Source of the DNA: Antennarius striatus
Taxonomy: Eukaryota; Chordata; Actinopteri; Lophiiformes; Antennariidae
Direction: 5' to 3'
NCBI RefSeq assembly: GCF_040054535.1
Contig: NC_090794.1
Location: forward strand, 3,780,501 to 3,844,500
DNA length: 64,000 nt
The notes under the pieces are model-generated. The model was not told where the DNA came from. It saw nothing but the letters and a program-made list of their open reading frames with translations, and did not search any database. The position numbers and the translations under genes were made by a program. Shown piece after piece: positions 50,319 to 62,424 of this stretch. The number at the start of each line of letters is the position of its first letter. Position 1 is the stretch's first letter.

Positions 50319-53300
50319 ATAGAGCCAAACTTGTTGATAATTATTCCAAGGATCTGAAACAGATTTGCATTCTTTTTTTTCAGGGTGTCAAAAGCTCCTC
50401 TTTTAAATCAACATTTGTATAAAATGTTCTGCCGAGCTAAAAGCTCAGCTGACAGCTGATGAAGCCCAGCACTTGTCCCACGTTTCATTAATATGAGCTG
50501 AATTTACTGTTCAGAAATAAACAATTTATGCTAGAATCTATATGATTTTACTGAACAGCGAGCCGCTGACAGCTGCTCCTGTGAACTGTTTAATTTCCTG
50601 CATATCAAACAGAATGCATACTCACCCTGGACGGCTCTGACAAAACACAATCCTCCAGCGTTAGAGGGGGGCGGTTGGCAGATCTTTGATGCTGGCGTCT
50701 TTTCTTTTTACTCCTTTTTTCAATCTTCAGGCGAAGTTGTGTCAGTTTCTCCCGCGTGTGTCTTCCTCAGCTCTGTACGTCCTCTCCCGTTTTCCCTCTC
50801 AAAGCGTTTGCTGTGCACAATCCCTCGCTGCCTCGCTCTTCCCCTCCCTGCTTCCTCAAGCTGACTTTCTTTTCCTCCTCTGGGCTCCTCTCTCCAACGA
50901 GGTGAAAACCACACTTGTCAAATACAGGTAGGTGATCACGCCATCTCTCATCCTCCTCAGTTGCTAAGTATGAAGTGCTTCAATGCAGACAAGTTTTTCC
51001 CCCCTCCCCAGCATCGCTGCGTTGTAACCGTACGGCTCCTGATCGGTCCGGTTTTGTTCTGTGATGGTGAATGCAACAGCTGTTCAGTGTCAGCGTCCAT
51101 ATGACAGAGTGGCTGTAGCGTCTCGTCGCTTCTGTTCGCACCTTTTTTTCACAGAAAGGTGAATTCCCAGAAGGGGCTCCTTGTCCTCAGCCGTGGTGAT
51201 GATTAGAATATCTCATCAGTGCCTTTTTGTCTTCATCAAAGATGATGTCAGGGGCTCAGCATCGTCTGAAGAATTGATTAAAGCAGTTGAAGTCACAATT
51301 TCTCTCTCTTTCTGCAAAGTTTGCTCAACTCCACCAGCAAAGGGATCAAACTAGAAGTTCCTCGCTCCTCTCAGCAGCACAGATTTGCGTCCTGCCGAGC
51401 GTTTGTTGGCTGCCTCTGATAAAACCGTTTGGATACATGCTGTAGCAACATCCTCACCAACATGCAGATTCGACCGCGAGCCACAGAGAAATTCCCACAT
51501 GGCCGGAAGCTTCATCCTGTATGAGAGCACAGAGCAACATATAAGAGGAAGGAGGACTAGGTGGGGAGGTGGAGGAGTAGGATGAAGCTGAGGAGGGGGG
51601 AGGGGCCAGAGGAGGAGTTGATGTGGGTGTCAGCAGCGGTTTGGTAATCGACTGTTTGCTTTTGCATTGGCAGAGCCTGTGGTCGTACGTCTCCATCAAA
51701 CAGGAGATTCAGGCCAACATGAATGAAGCATCACATGATCCACTTCATGTATGACGTTCTTGACCGTGTGCCCTCTTTAAAGCACGGTGACAGACGTTTC
51801 CAGCTGTGAGTGATGAATTAGCATACTTCAATCAGCCAGAAAAACCTCACCTGCCTCCTGTTACATCACAACTGTTGCTTTTCAGTGCAGGCTTTCTGTT
51901 TCTTCTCTGGTTAGAGTAGCTTCTATTTATTGATAATATCAAAAGCAATCACACATGCAAACAGTCCTTCTATTTTTTTTCCCATGGAAGATACACAAAC
52001 TGCATTTTACACTTGGAAAACAGTCAACATAAAAACTGATATCAGCCAATGAATCGTCCTGGGTGATTTATTAGCTCTAATCTCCGATCTTCTGCAGTTA
52101 GGAAACATCTAAGATTAATAACCTCTACTTAGGGCTGAGAAATCTAGCATGAAACCATTTGCACAAATAATGCAGACAATTATTTTAGTGGTAAGTACCT
52201 CATGTTCATGTTCCAGTAGCTGTTGCTCCCATGTTTGTGCCGTCAGATCTGCATGCAGGAGTTAATTTATCAATTATTTCCAATACGAACAGAGACTTTG
52301 ATGAAAATGTTTTCCCCCAAAATGCTAGTTTGTATTTTTCTAGTCGCAACTATTTGAGTCTTCAGATCCATGTGGCGTTTGTGATTATGATTGAGGAGGT
52401 TGACTGTCATCTTAAAGGTGAGGAGAAACACGAGAAAAATCAATAGCGAGAGATCAATGTACAGTATTATTGGCATGAAGCAAAGGTATTACCACTTTGA
52501 AACAGCCAGGATGGGTTTGGCTCGGTAAGACCAGGTATGTGTGTGTCTGTATGTGTGTATGTGTTGGTTTGGGTGGGGGTCTCAAAGGTGAATGTGCGCC
52601 TGTGTGCTAATCTTCATCAGAATTATTTACTGGTGCAGGCATTAAATAAATTAAAATGACATAACACAACAACATATTCCGGTCCTCAAGAGCTGCTCAT
52701 TTATGTCACGTAGCTTAAACACAGAAGGTCAAGGAATGCGGAGCGGCGCTCTCTGTTCCATGCCATCCGTGTCCCTCCGCGTGCAGCTTCGCTTTGAACA
52801 GCTGACATTGGTTGAAGGAGGCCGAACATCTTTAACGTCTTTGTCTGACTTGGTTCAGTAGATCAGGAGCTACACAGAGCCTCATTTGAAACACTTTTCT
52901 CTCATGTGAACTCAACCTCTGAGCTGCCGGCGAGCCATTGATTATCAGGCGAATGAAATCCAAAGGTTATGAGGCATCTCTAATGCATCCCTCTGGGAGT
53001 TTATGTAATGAGGCGCAAAGATGGCCTACGGTTCAATTTCTGTAGATTGGACACATCCTCCCTCCTACACGTGTGACCCCAGTGACAGCATCACTGTCCC
53101 TCTGTGTTGTTAACCACCGCTGGTGCTGTGAACGGAGGGGGCCTGATGAGAGAACTATACAGGAGCCATTAGCGATGAGACACGTTTGTTAATTTATGAA
53201 GCAAAATCAGGAAGTTAAAAGACCGGATTTATTTTGCAATTAACTGTAGAAGTTTTGCCTGCACAGAAAACCCGTATCTTAATGTATCAGCAATATCTCA

Positions 53301-56300
53301 GGCATTTTTGTTATCTGCACAGCCTTTAAAGCTGTCTAAATATTTGTACTAAGGGCGCCTGTCGATATTTTCCCAACAGGTGATGCATATTTGTGTCAGA
53401 GCTACATTGTCAAATAGCCTTTAAATCTCAAAAGCCGAGCCGTTTATTTTTTTTTTTACGAGTGCGGTTTGGAAAGGAAAATCAAATTAGTCATTTAAGG
53501 TTGCGATTCTCTGGCTCAATTAAAGATAATTGCTCCGTGGGCTTCGCACCTCCCACAGTGTGTTGCATCTCTTGTGGTAAATAACAATAGCAGTGTTAGT
53601 AATGTCACGTAAACCTTCCCACTACATGCATTGCTTCCAAAAGCCTTTGGTTGTCATCGCTCTGAACGTTTTTTACGCGATATCAGCTCAGGCTGCTCCG
53701 ACTGGCCAAACGTAGCATCTGCGACCAGTCAGATAGACAAAACCCCAATTCTACTTCAACAATCTCAAACCTCTCCCTGACACCTTTTCTGATCCTTCTT
53801 TACCTGAACAAAGTCACTGAATAAGACCTTTTCGACTGCTCAGATAAACGCCTCCATGGGTCAAAATTAAATGGTTCCTCGCATCAGTACTAAAGAGAAT
53901 TTAAACTGAGTTGATGTGTTCTTGTCAGTGAAATGCCATCTGTCAGACATTTGGTTGAGAAAAGTCAATATTATCCCGGAGCAGCATGTTCGTCTCTGCT
54001 TCACGATCATGCGAGAATCTTTTTGCTAACTTATCTCCAGCTGCTGGTTTCTCTGAGAGTTACTGATTCTTACCCCATCTGTGGATATTTATTTGTTCAA
54101 TCTTTTTCTTTGAGTAAAATGTTTCAGTAAAAGGATCAAAAGAGCTGAAAACATCTCAAAATGGTTTTAAACTACAGTCCAAAACTCCAAGGTGACAAAA
54201 AACAGCAGCAAACCACATTTTTACTGTAATAAAGCTTCAATAATTGATTTGGCAGCTAATATCTTTTGACCAACAAGTTGATTAATGGACTAATCATGGT
54301 GTTTTTAGATAAGGCTGGGATGTTCTCTGCAATTAGGACGAGAAAAATGTCCACATGGCCGCATGTGAATTTGCCAAAATTAGTTGGAAAGCTACATCGG
54401 ATATCAGCAAAAATCCAATATCATGCATCCCTAGTCATTTCGCCTGAGTGTGAAATGTGTTCACCACTGCAGGTTTGGCCTCTGATCTTATTGGCTGATA
54501 TCATATATGCTGGAATATCATGGAGTTCAATGCACCTTCTAAGTAACAAGAAATAACTAAGTAAATTACCTGTTAAAACCCTCGTGTAGTGCTCTGTTCC
54601 CACGAGCAACTGTTTGTAAGCAGAGCTCAGTATTGACCTCTGAAATCCAGTATTAAATCTGATCGATTGAAGCTGATGCTGAAACAGTTTCTCTGTTAGT
54701 CCTTCATAAGAAAATGAACACGCAGATTTTGCCGATTGTTTATCTGCAAAAAAGATTCAACATTTATGGATTTGAGCTTCATTAATATGAGGGTTTGCAG
54801 AATGATGAATATTTTAAGTCCTCTCTGCAGATTAATTCATTACAAAATAAATAATCAGACCAGAAAACGATACTGAGGGAGTGATTGCAATGATGCAGCC
54901 AGAAGATCTATGAACAATCCGACGATCTGAATCGGTCTTGTTCTTATGAGTGTGTCTGTACAGAGTGCAGGTGGCGGCGTGTGTTTAGTGTCTGAAGCCG
55001 TTTCCAAGACAGTTATGAGCGTCTTCTGATGAATCCGCTGTGAGAACAGAGGAACTCCGGAGCGGAGAGGTCATCCGATGACGGCTCTGGATATCGTGTT
55101 TGGATTGCAGCGCTGTGGCATCTGTCACATGTCATCTGCTCGAGGTCTTCAAAGGATTGAAGCATTCGTGCTTTCTGGCAGGTCCGTGCTTATTTAAGCC
55201 GATCGGCGGGTCTTTATTTAGCTGCTGGTGGGTGAGTTGTTCCTGTCTTCCACTGAACTTTGAGGCCTTTTCGTAAACAGAGATAAAGACGGGTAATGCT
55301 TTGCCCTCATCGTCAGCGGTATGGATCACACTTTCTTGGCTTTTTCTAGCAATTTTTTTTTATCAGATTTTCTTGGCATGCGATGGAAGGTAACTGATGT
55401 CAATGAACTAAAACATCTCAAACAGTTGGGTTTTTCATGTTCCTGGTTGGAGCTGGATGAGTCAGTGTCGCTTTTGTCATGGTATTGATTAATTTCATGA
55501 TCACAATTAGCTGCTAATTGTTGACTCATCTCAACGAATTACTTTCCCAATGACCATAACCTGTCCTATAATAATGATCTGTTAGCCCCTGGTGTAGTGT
55601 CATATAGAAGGTGCACCTAACATCATCAGGGTATTGGCTGTGACCCCCAGCTGTTACCTCAAAGCACTACTTTGTCCAAGCAGGCGACGACATTTACACA
55701 AAGTCGACACGAGTTGACGCGTCCAAATCCCCTTATACTACTACCTACAGCACATCTAGTCCGTCGCCATCACTCATGCAGGCATTTGCTTTTAGAAGTT
55801 ACATAATAAGAGTGATTTTTAAATTCCAGGAAAAGAGCAGCCAGATTCACATCACTATTTATAACGGAGGACGACATTCAGTTGGTTTGGAGATGTAGCT
55901 GTGTGGCCAAAACACAACCACGTTTCTGAGCAATACGAGTGAACTGCCAGTCCGTGTGGGAGAACTGGAAATAACACCAATGTTATTTAATTGATTTCTG
56001 CTTGATGCCAATTGATATTTTAAAGAATTCACCATCAATGTTACTTCTACCCGTCAACCCTTTTTTTTTCTTTTCGGATGTTGTTGCTGATGTCTCAACA
56101 CTGATGAAAGTGAAGTCTGTTGTACTAACATGTCTGTAAAGAAGAAAATAAACTGAATAAACTGAACTAAAACTTCATACTTCCGTTACAACGATGTTGG
56201 ATTTAGTCAAATACTTCTCTGGGTGTATAAATGTAATCAAGTAGTCGTGGATTACAGGAGGTTGTCTCGCTGACAGGTGGAGTCAACCACATAATTCATT

Positions 56301-59300
56301 TTGACAATATTGATCTCGGCTGTCGGTAAATCAAATATAAGTGTGAGACAACACCTTTTGTTCGCTAACAACATTAAAAGGAGAGCTTGATTAGAGCGTT
56401 TGACTGAACATCTGATCGTGATTGATTAGCTCCCTTATATATCCAGACAAGATGGAGCACTTACCAAAAAGGAGGACGGCACTAAGAGGAAGGCCTCCAG
56501 TGGATTGGAGCCCCTCACTTTGACACGAAAAAACACAATCACCATTTTATAGTTGGGAGTAAATAGCCTCGGCCCTTCTCTTATGTCTCGCCTGGTTTGC
56601 TCAGGATTTTAATTGCAATTATCGCAGACAGTGATTTATTGACGCGTGGTGGGTTTCGGTGGCGCGTCGCGTTTGGCTAATTGGTTTGCTTAAAAAGGCG
56701 TGACGAAGAGGTGCAGGGACGCTGTAGCTGTAACAACACGCTGTAGTGGTAACAACAAAAACCTCACGATGTTCCCTGAGTCATCTTTTAAGATTAAATC
56801 CTTCTGTCTTCATCATGTCCATTTTTATTACATCCCTCGGAAGTGATGATGTTTTGTAATTGTCAGTGTTTGTGTGTTCATCCGTCCGTCCACCATTTTC
56901 ACAACTGTTGCAGCTAGAAAGATGAAAGAAAAAGCACATTATTCGGGTGGCAAAGGGGATGAAAATGAGATGATGTACAAATTTCAACTCTTGTACATTT
57001 TTTTGTACATATCTGAGGAACCAGATAAGATAGAAAGACGAAATGAAGGACGTTATATTCTGGGAGACAGACAGATGAAAATTAGATCACAACCTTGACC
57101 TTGAAAAAATAGGTCGAGGTCAAGTTTTCACTTTTATACCTTTTTAGGTTACACATCTCTGAAACCTGATGAGATATAATCACAAAACAAAAAGCAACAT
57201 TTTCAGGAAGCCAGAGGCACAAAAATTTGATGATGACCTTCACCTTTCGTGAAAAGCCAAATACTCAATAGTTTAATGTAGAATTCATTGCTGGGACCAT
57301 TATGAAAGCAAGTCAGGGTAAAATTTTGAATTCAGGGGTGTCGCGGGATGTTGCAGTCTCTGACTGCCTTGTTTAGTTTATGGGATCATCCAAGTTTCTT
57401 TGTTGGCTCATCAGTCAGGCCTGTTTCTTCCTTCGGAGGCCTGAACGCTGACGGAGTTCTTACGTGAGAAAACTATTTCCCGGTTGTTCAGATGTTGGGT
57501 ATGCGCCTCCTGAGTGCCTTCCAGTTTCCTCTGTTATCTTTCCCTTGACCTTTTTTGAACATTTTCCATTCTCCACCCTCCCCTCGTGTGACAAAACACA
57601 CATCAGATGGGTTTTGTCACTGTCGTAATAACACTCACTGGCTCTTCAGTTTCCTATGAGCCGCCTTGCTCCAACTCCCCTCTTCTATCGGGCGAGGATG
57701 TTCCGTGACAGGCGGTTTAATGGAGAAGGAATCATCCTCCCCCCCGATCACGCGCCACTACTCTAGCAGCAAATGGATAAGGGAAGCAGTGTGTGTCTTC
57801 CTCTCTGAGCCAGATAAAATGTCAACATTTCATCTCAGGTGTTGGTGGAGACTGAGCAGCGGCGCCGCCGCTCCTCGCAACTCCCTCCTGCTTCAGTTCG
57901 GACAGTCAGCGCTCGGAGAAAGGTGGCTGATCAGGGTTCTTTCTGCGGCGTGTAGAGCGGATGTGTGACGAAGGTGTGGCCTTGTCAACATGGGTGTGCC
58001 GTACACCTGATGTTTGTGGTGTGTGTGAGTGTGTGTGTGTGTGTGTGGCTCAACAGCGCGGCAACAGCGGCATGCTCCGGCCAATAGGATGAGAGTTTCT
58101 GCAGAGATTATACAACCCAGGATTCTTTTCAGATTGTATTCTGTTCTGCATTAAATGTAAAAAGAATATTACCACCAGATTTTAAACTTCTTTTCAAAGT
58201 CATGTTTCCCAATTTTGTAAATAAGGAAATCAATGAGAGAAAGGAGCTCATAATAATATGACGACCAAAATAAAAAGCACCAAATTCTCACAGCAGAGCT
58301 GCTGTTGTGCTTGAAATTGCAATTTGAATGATTAATTGATTGCTCCAATTTTATAACAGATTATTGTATTTTCAGGTGACCAGTCAAATGATTGATGAAT
58401 AGAAATTTTGCTGTCAGGAAGCTTCGGCAAAGGTTTGGATGAAACTCTTTACAGACAGCATCCCGTCTGTCTACTGTTTGCTTTTTAAACTCTTGATAGG
58501 ATGGGAAGGATTCAGTGAAGGATTAATTCAGCCGTCGTGATCGCACAAACTTTAAACCCAGAGTCAACCTTGTGTGTTTACGTTCCGTAGAAGTGGCTGG
58601 ATCTCAACAAGAACTTAAAATACAGATTTGTGTCTTGAACAAAGTTTTGACTTTTAGTTGTAATGGAGCCACGGGGAAGTGTTACAGGATGGATGATGTT
58701 GGATTATGAACCCCTGAAGGTATAAGCTACAGCTAACCAGAAGATTGATTATGGTATTGATTTATGTATCAAATCATTGAAAAACACCTGAAACAAAATA
58801 ATCAAAATCTTATTAGAAGTGTAAATGTTGCAGATGTGCAGCCTCCTCACATCTGTATCAAATCCATACATTCCCAGCATGTCTTATCTTCTCCTCCTCA
58901 ACTCGGCACCGGCGCTCGACAGCCTCCCGGACCAGAACGAGGAGAGGGAAGGGATGAGAGATGAGTGGAGTTGAGTGGAGCAGCGAAAGAGCAGAGCGGA
59001 ACAGAAAGGCAGCGCCGAGGCCTCAACCCGTCCCAAATATAAAAGCCGAGAGTGGCACTCGGCATTAGCGAGATGCGGATAACTCGGTTGTGCAAGCAAA
59101 AAAGGCACATTTGTTAAAATGCGGTTCAGCCAGCAAGGTGTCAAGAGACAGGACACCACATTATAGAGAAGTTACACAATGCCAGCTGGGCCACTTAGCA
59201 CACAGCATGACTAATGCAGTGTTTATTCATCGTAGAATAACTCAACATGGTTTACCCGTCCGGCCGACGCTCTCCAACACTCATTGGAACCATGAATTGA

Positions 59301-59783
59301 TCTTAAATCAGTGCGAGGTCAGCTGTGAGGTCACGAGCGTGTCTAGTAGGCCTTAAAATAGTTTTCACCACAATATGTAAGAAAGTTCTTTAACAGGATC
59401 ACGTAACACGTGTTTAAATGTGTCTTTGAGGACACGGCGTTTGATTTTAAAGCTCATCTGGAGCTTTAGAATTCATTGTCAGTTTTGTCTTTTACCGTTT
59501 TCAGGTGTTTTTGTGAACCAAAATATGAATCTGGATTTAAATAAAAAAATTTCTGTTCCTCCAAGAAGATTAGAAGCTGTATGAACTGGGATGAACCTTA
59601 TATATCAATGTATATATTAATTAAGTATATGTCAAAGACACTCTGTGTTGTATCAGAAGAGGCTAATTTCACCCTGGTCTTAAATCACATCGGAGCTGTG
59701 AGGGAATCTAAACCTTGGACATCTTTTTGGAAGAGTCTGCTTCATACTCATTCATTCTTCTTCCTTCCCTTCTGTTTCTTCTT

Positions 59784-59837
<54 letters not shown>

Positions 59838-62298
59838 CCCCTCCTCCCCCAATCCTCTCTCTCCGTCTCCTGGAGGTTTGACGGTTACTCTCATCCTTGC
59901 TGGCAGCTGTTGCCATGGTTGTGTCAGAGCTTCCAAACTACCCGGGATGGTATTTCCATGGACACAGATCAGGATGGCACCGGGCTGTGAGGTGTAGGAG
60001 GGAGGCAGTTCACTGGTGTCAGCAGATCTGTGTGTTGGATCTAGACTGATGGAGACAGAGCGGGAAGAGGAGGATTAGGGTCTGGGAAGATTTTAAACAG
60101 GAGCAGGAGATGGAAAAAAACCAGCCAACAATCAAGTGGGATATCTTTCACCGCGCTGTTGAACGGCGACTTCTCCTCTCTCATGTCTGTCAGCTCTCCT
60201 TTTAGCTTTTCTCCAATTTATCTATAGTCTGGTTCAAAATAAATGTGCAAATTTAAACTTTTACCATGTCTGGTTGTATGCCGTAAAGCTGCACTCTCAT
60301 TCATCCAAACATAGTTTACATTACATGAAAAATCTGAGAAAAATGTCAAAGGTCATTGGTTCCTTTGAATAAAACACACTTACGAAACAGGATTTGACGC
60401 ATGCTTCTGCTTTCAGTCGTTTCTTTTTCTCCCCATCCTTTTGTCGTCTATCTGCTGTGTCTTGCGTGTTCGTGTTCGCCCGGTTTGTTCGCCTGGCCTC
60501 CATCAAGTTTTATCTCAAACGACAGTTTATGATCTGGATCTGGATTCAAATGCATTTAGTGGCAGAACACCCTGAGCTGACCATGTCTGGAAATTTTTTT
60601 GGGTTATATTTGGGGAAAATGCATTAAAAAGTGACCCAGTCCATCTCTACCTTGATCAGTTTCGAAATGTCATTCTTAAATGAACGACTGCGTAAAATGT
60701 CAGCAAAGTTTGTCGATTACCTTTCGAGATAGTGGAATGGAAAGACCTCAGTACGTCATTCTAAGATGTGCTCAGTATCTTGGTCCAATGGAGGGCCGGA
60801 CTGCCCCCACCAGGCAGACATTCATCAGAATGGACAGTGTTTGATGCACTGGTTGTTTCCCAGCTCGTCGATCGATGGCTGTACATACGGTTAATAAGTC
60901 AGATACGTACGTACAGAGGGACGTTAGCGTTAGCAGCTGTCTGCGAAAATTACACTCCACTGAAGGCGACAGACAAAAGCCACAATGAAATCGCAGGGGG
61001 TCTCGGCTTACTATGGACACGACTTAAAACCCTTTCGGTGGAGCAGAAACCGAAGTCCCACAAGGGAACCTTTTGATTTCTGTTGAGCTTGAAAGTGTTT
61101 CGTGACCCACCGTGACTCAGTCCTGAGTGTCTGAAGAAAGGTTCACATGATCTGGATTATTACGGAACAGGAAGGAGCAGATTATATGTTTCAGATGTCC
61201 AAATTTGCCCCAGAGATAGTTGGTAGTAATAGTTGATTTCCTGTTTTAAAAGCGAGCTGCTCAGATCGTTGTCAGCAGATGATGTTTGATCTGGCATCTG
61301 GTGAGTTAGCCTCAAGATTTTTCGTTTCATCCCTTCTTTGCCCAAATCCTTCCTATCAAAGGTGAAAATCAGCGGATGCTCCAGATAACGGAGACCCGTG
61401 TGGCCCGACGTGAACACCTGTCCCTCAGCCATCACATAAAGCTGACATTCCGATCCCCTTCTTATCCCCCTGCCTCGCAGTCATTGTGACCTCCGTAACG
61501 CCTCTATTCATAAATCATCTTTCTGCTCCCTGTTTGACAGCGAGGCCTCGGCCCTCAGAAGACAAAAAAAAAAACAGGCCTCCTGTAGCTGTTGACCCCC
61601 GTCACCTCCCGTGTACACCCAAGCAATCAAGGACAGCCGTAGATGGCACTGAGCCTCCCGCCTGGGGGCGAGGTTTCGGTACGGTAACATCCAGAGAGCA
61701 CAGGGACAAAGCGGGAGCCACGACTGGCTGTCAGGCCTCCTGCTGGCCGTCCATCTGGACGTGACACGACCACCACGGTCCGTCTGTTTGGGAGCCCGCA
61801 CCTCCAGGAAGTCACGCCGGCGAGCGGCGCTTTAATTAAAATGAACGACAGTCTCGTCCGGGAGTTGAGGATCTTTTAGAGCCGTTGAATTTTCTTTGTT
61901 CAAGTTTCTCTCGGTATCAGACAAACTTTGATTCTAACACTGCTGATGAACGAATCCTCTGAGCTGGTGAAGTCTCGTTCGTACCACATGTGCAGTTTTT
62001 AATGTAAACAAATTACTGTAACTAAATTATTAAGAAACGCTGTTAAACTGTGAGCCGATCATCGTGACTTCATTTTAATGAGCTTCTGTAGTGTCACAAT
62101 ATTTGGTTCCATCTTCGGGCTGCTGGATAACATCTCATTGGGATTATAATATAATTATAAGCTGGCATTGGCGTCTTAAGGAACTCGTCTTTGACACGGA
62201 ACGTTTATCAGTCGGAAAGTAGCTGACCTTTGTCTGTGTTCAGCGTGCAGCTGCAGCACTTAAGAACCATCCATGGTGTTTCTAAATGTAAACACGGG

Positions 62299-62368
<70 letters not shown>

Positions 62369-62379
62369 ACACACACACA

Positions 62380-62424
<45 letters not shown>

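Noticed and set aside
58884-59159. GC-rich segment with ATATAAAAG as a possible internal promoter in AVEN intron 2
   Set aside because: A TATA-like box alone, with no recognisable transcript or downstream exon, is too weak to call.
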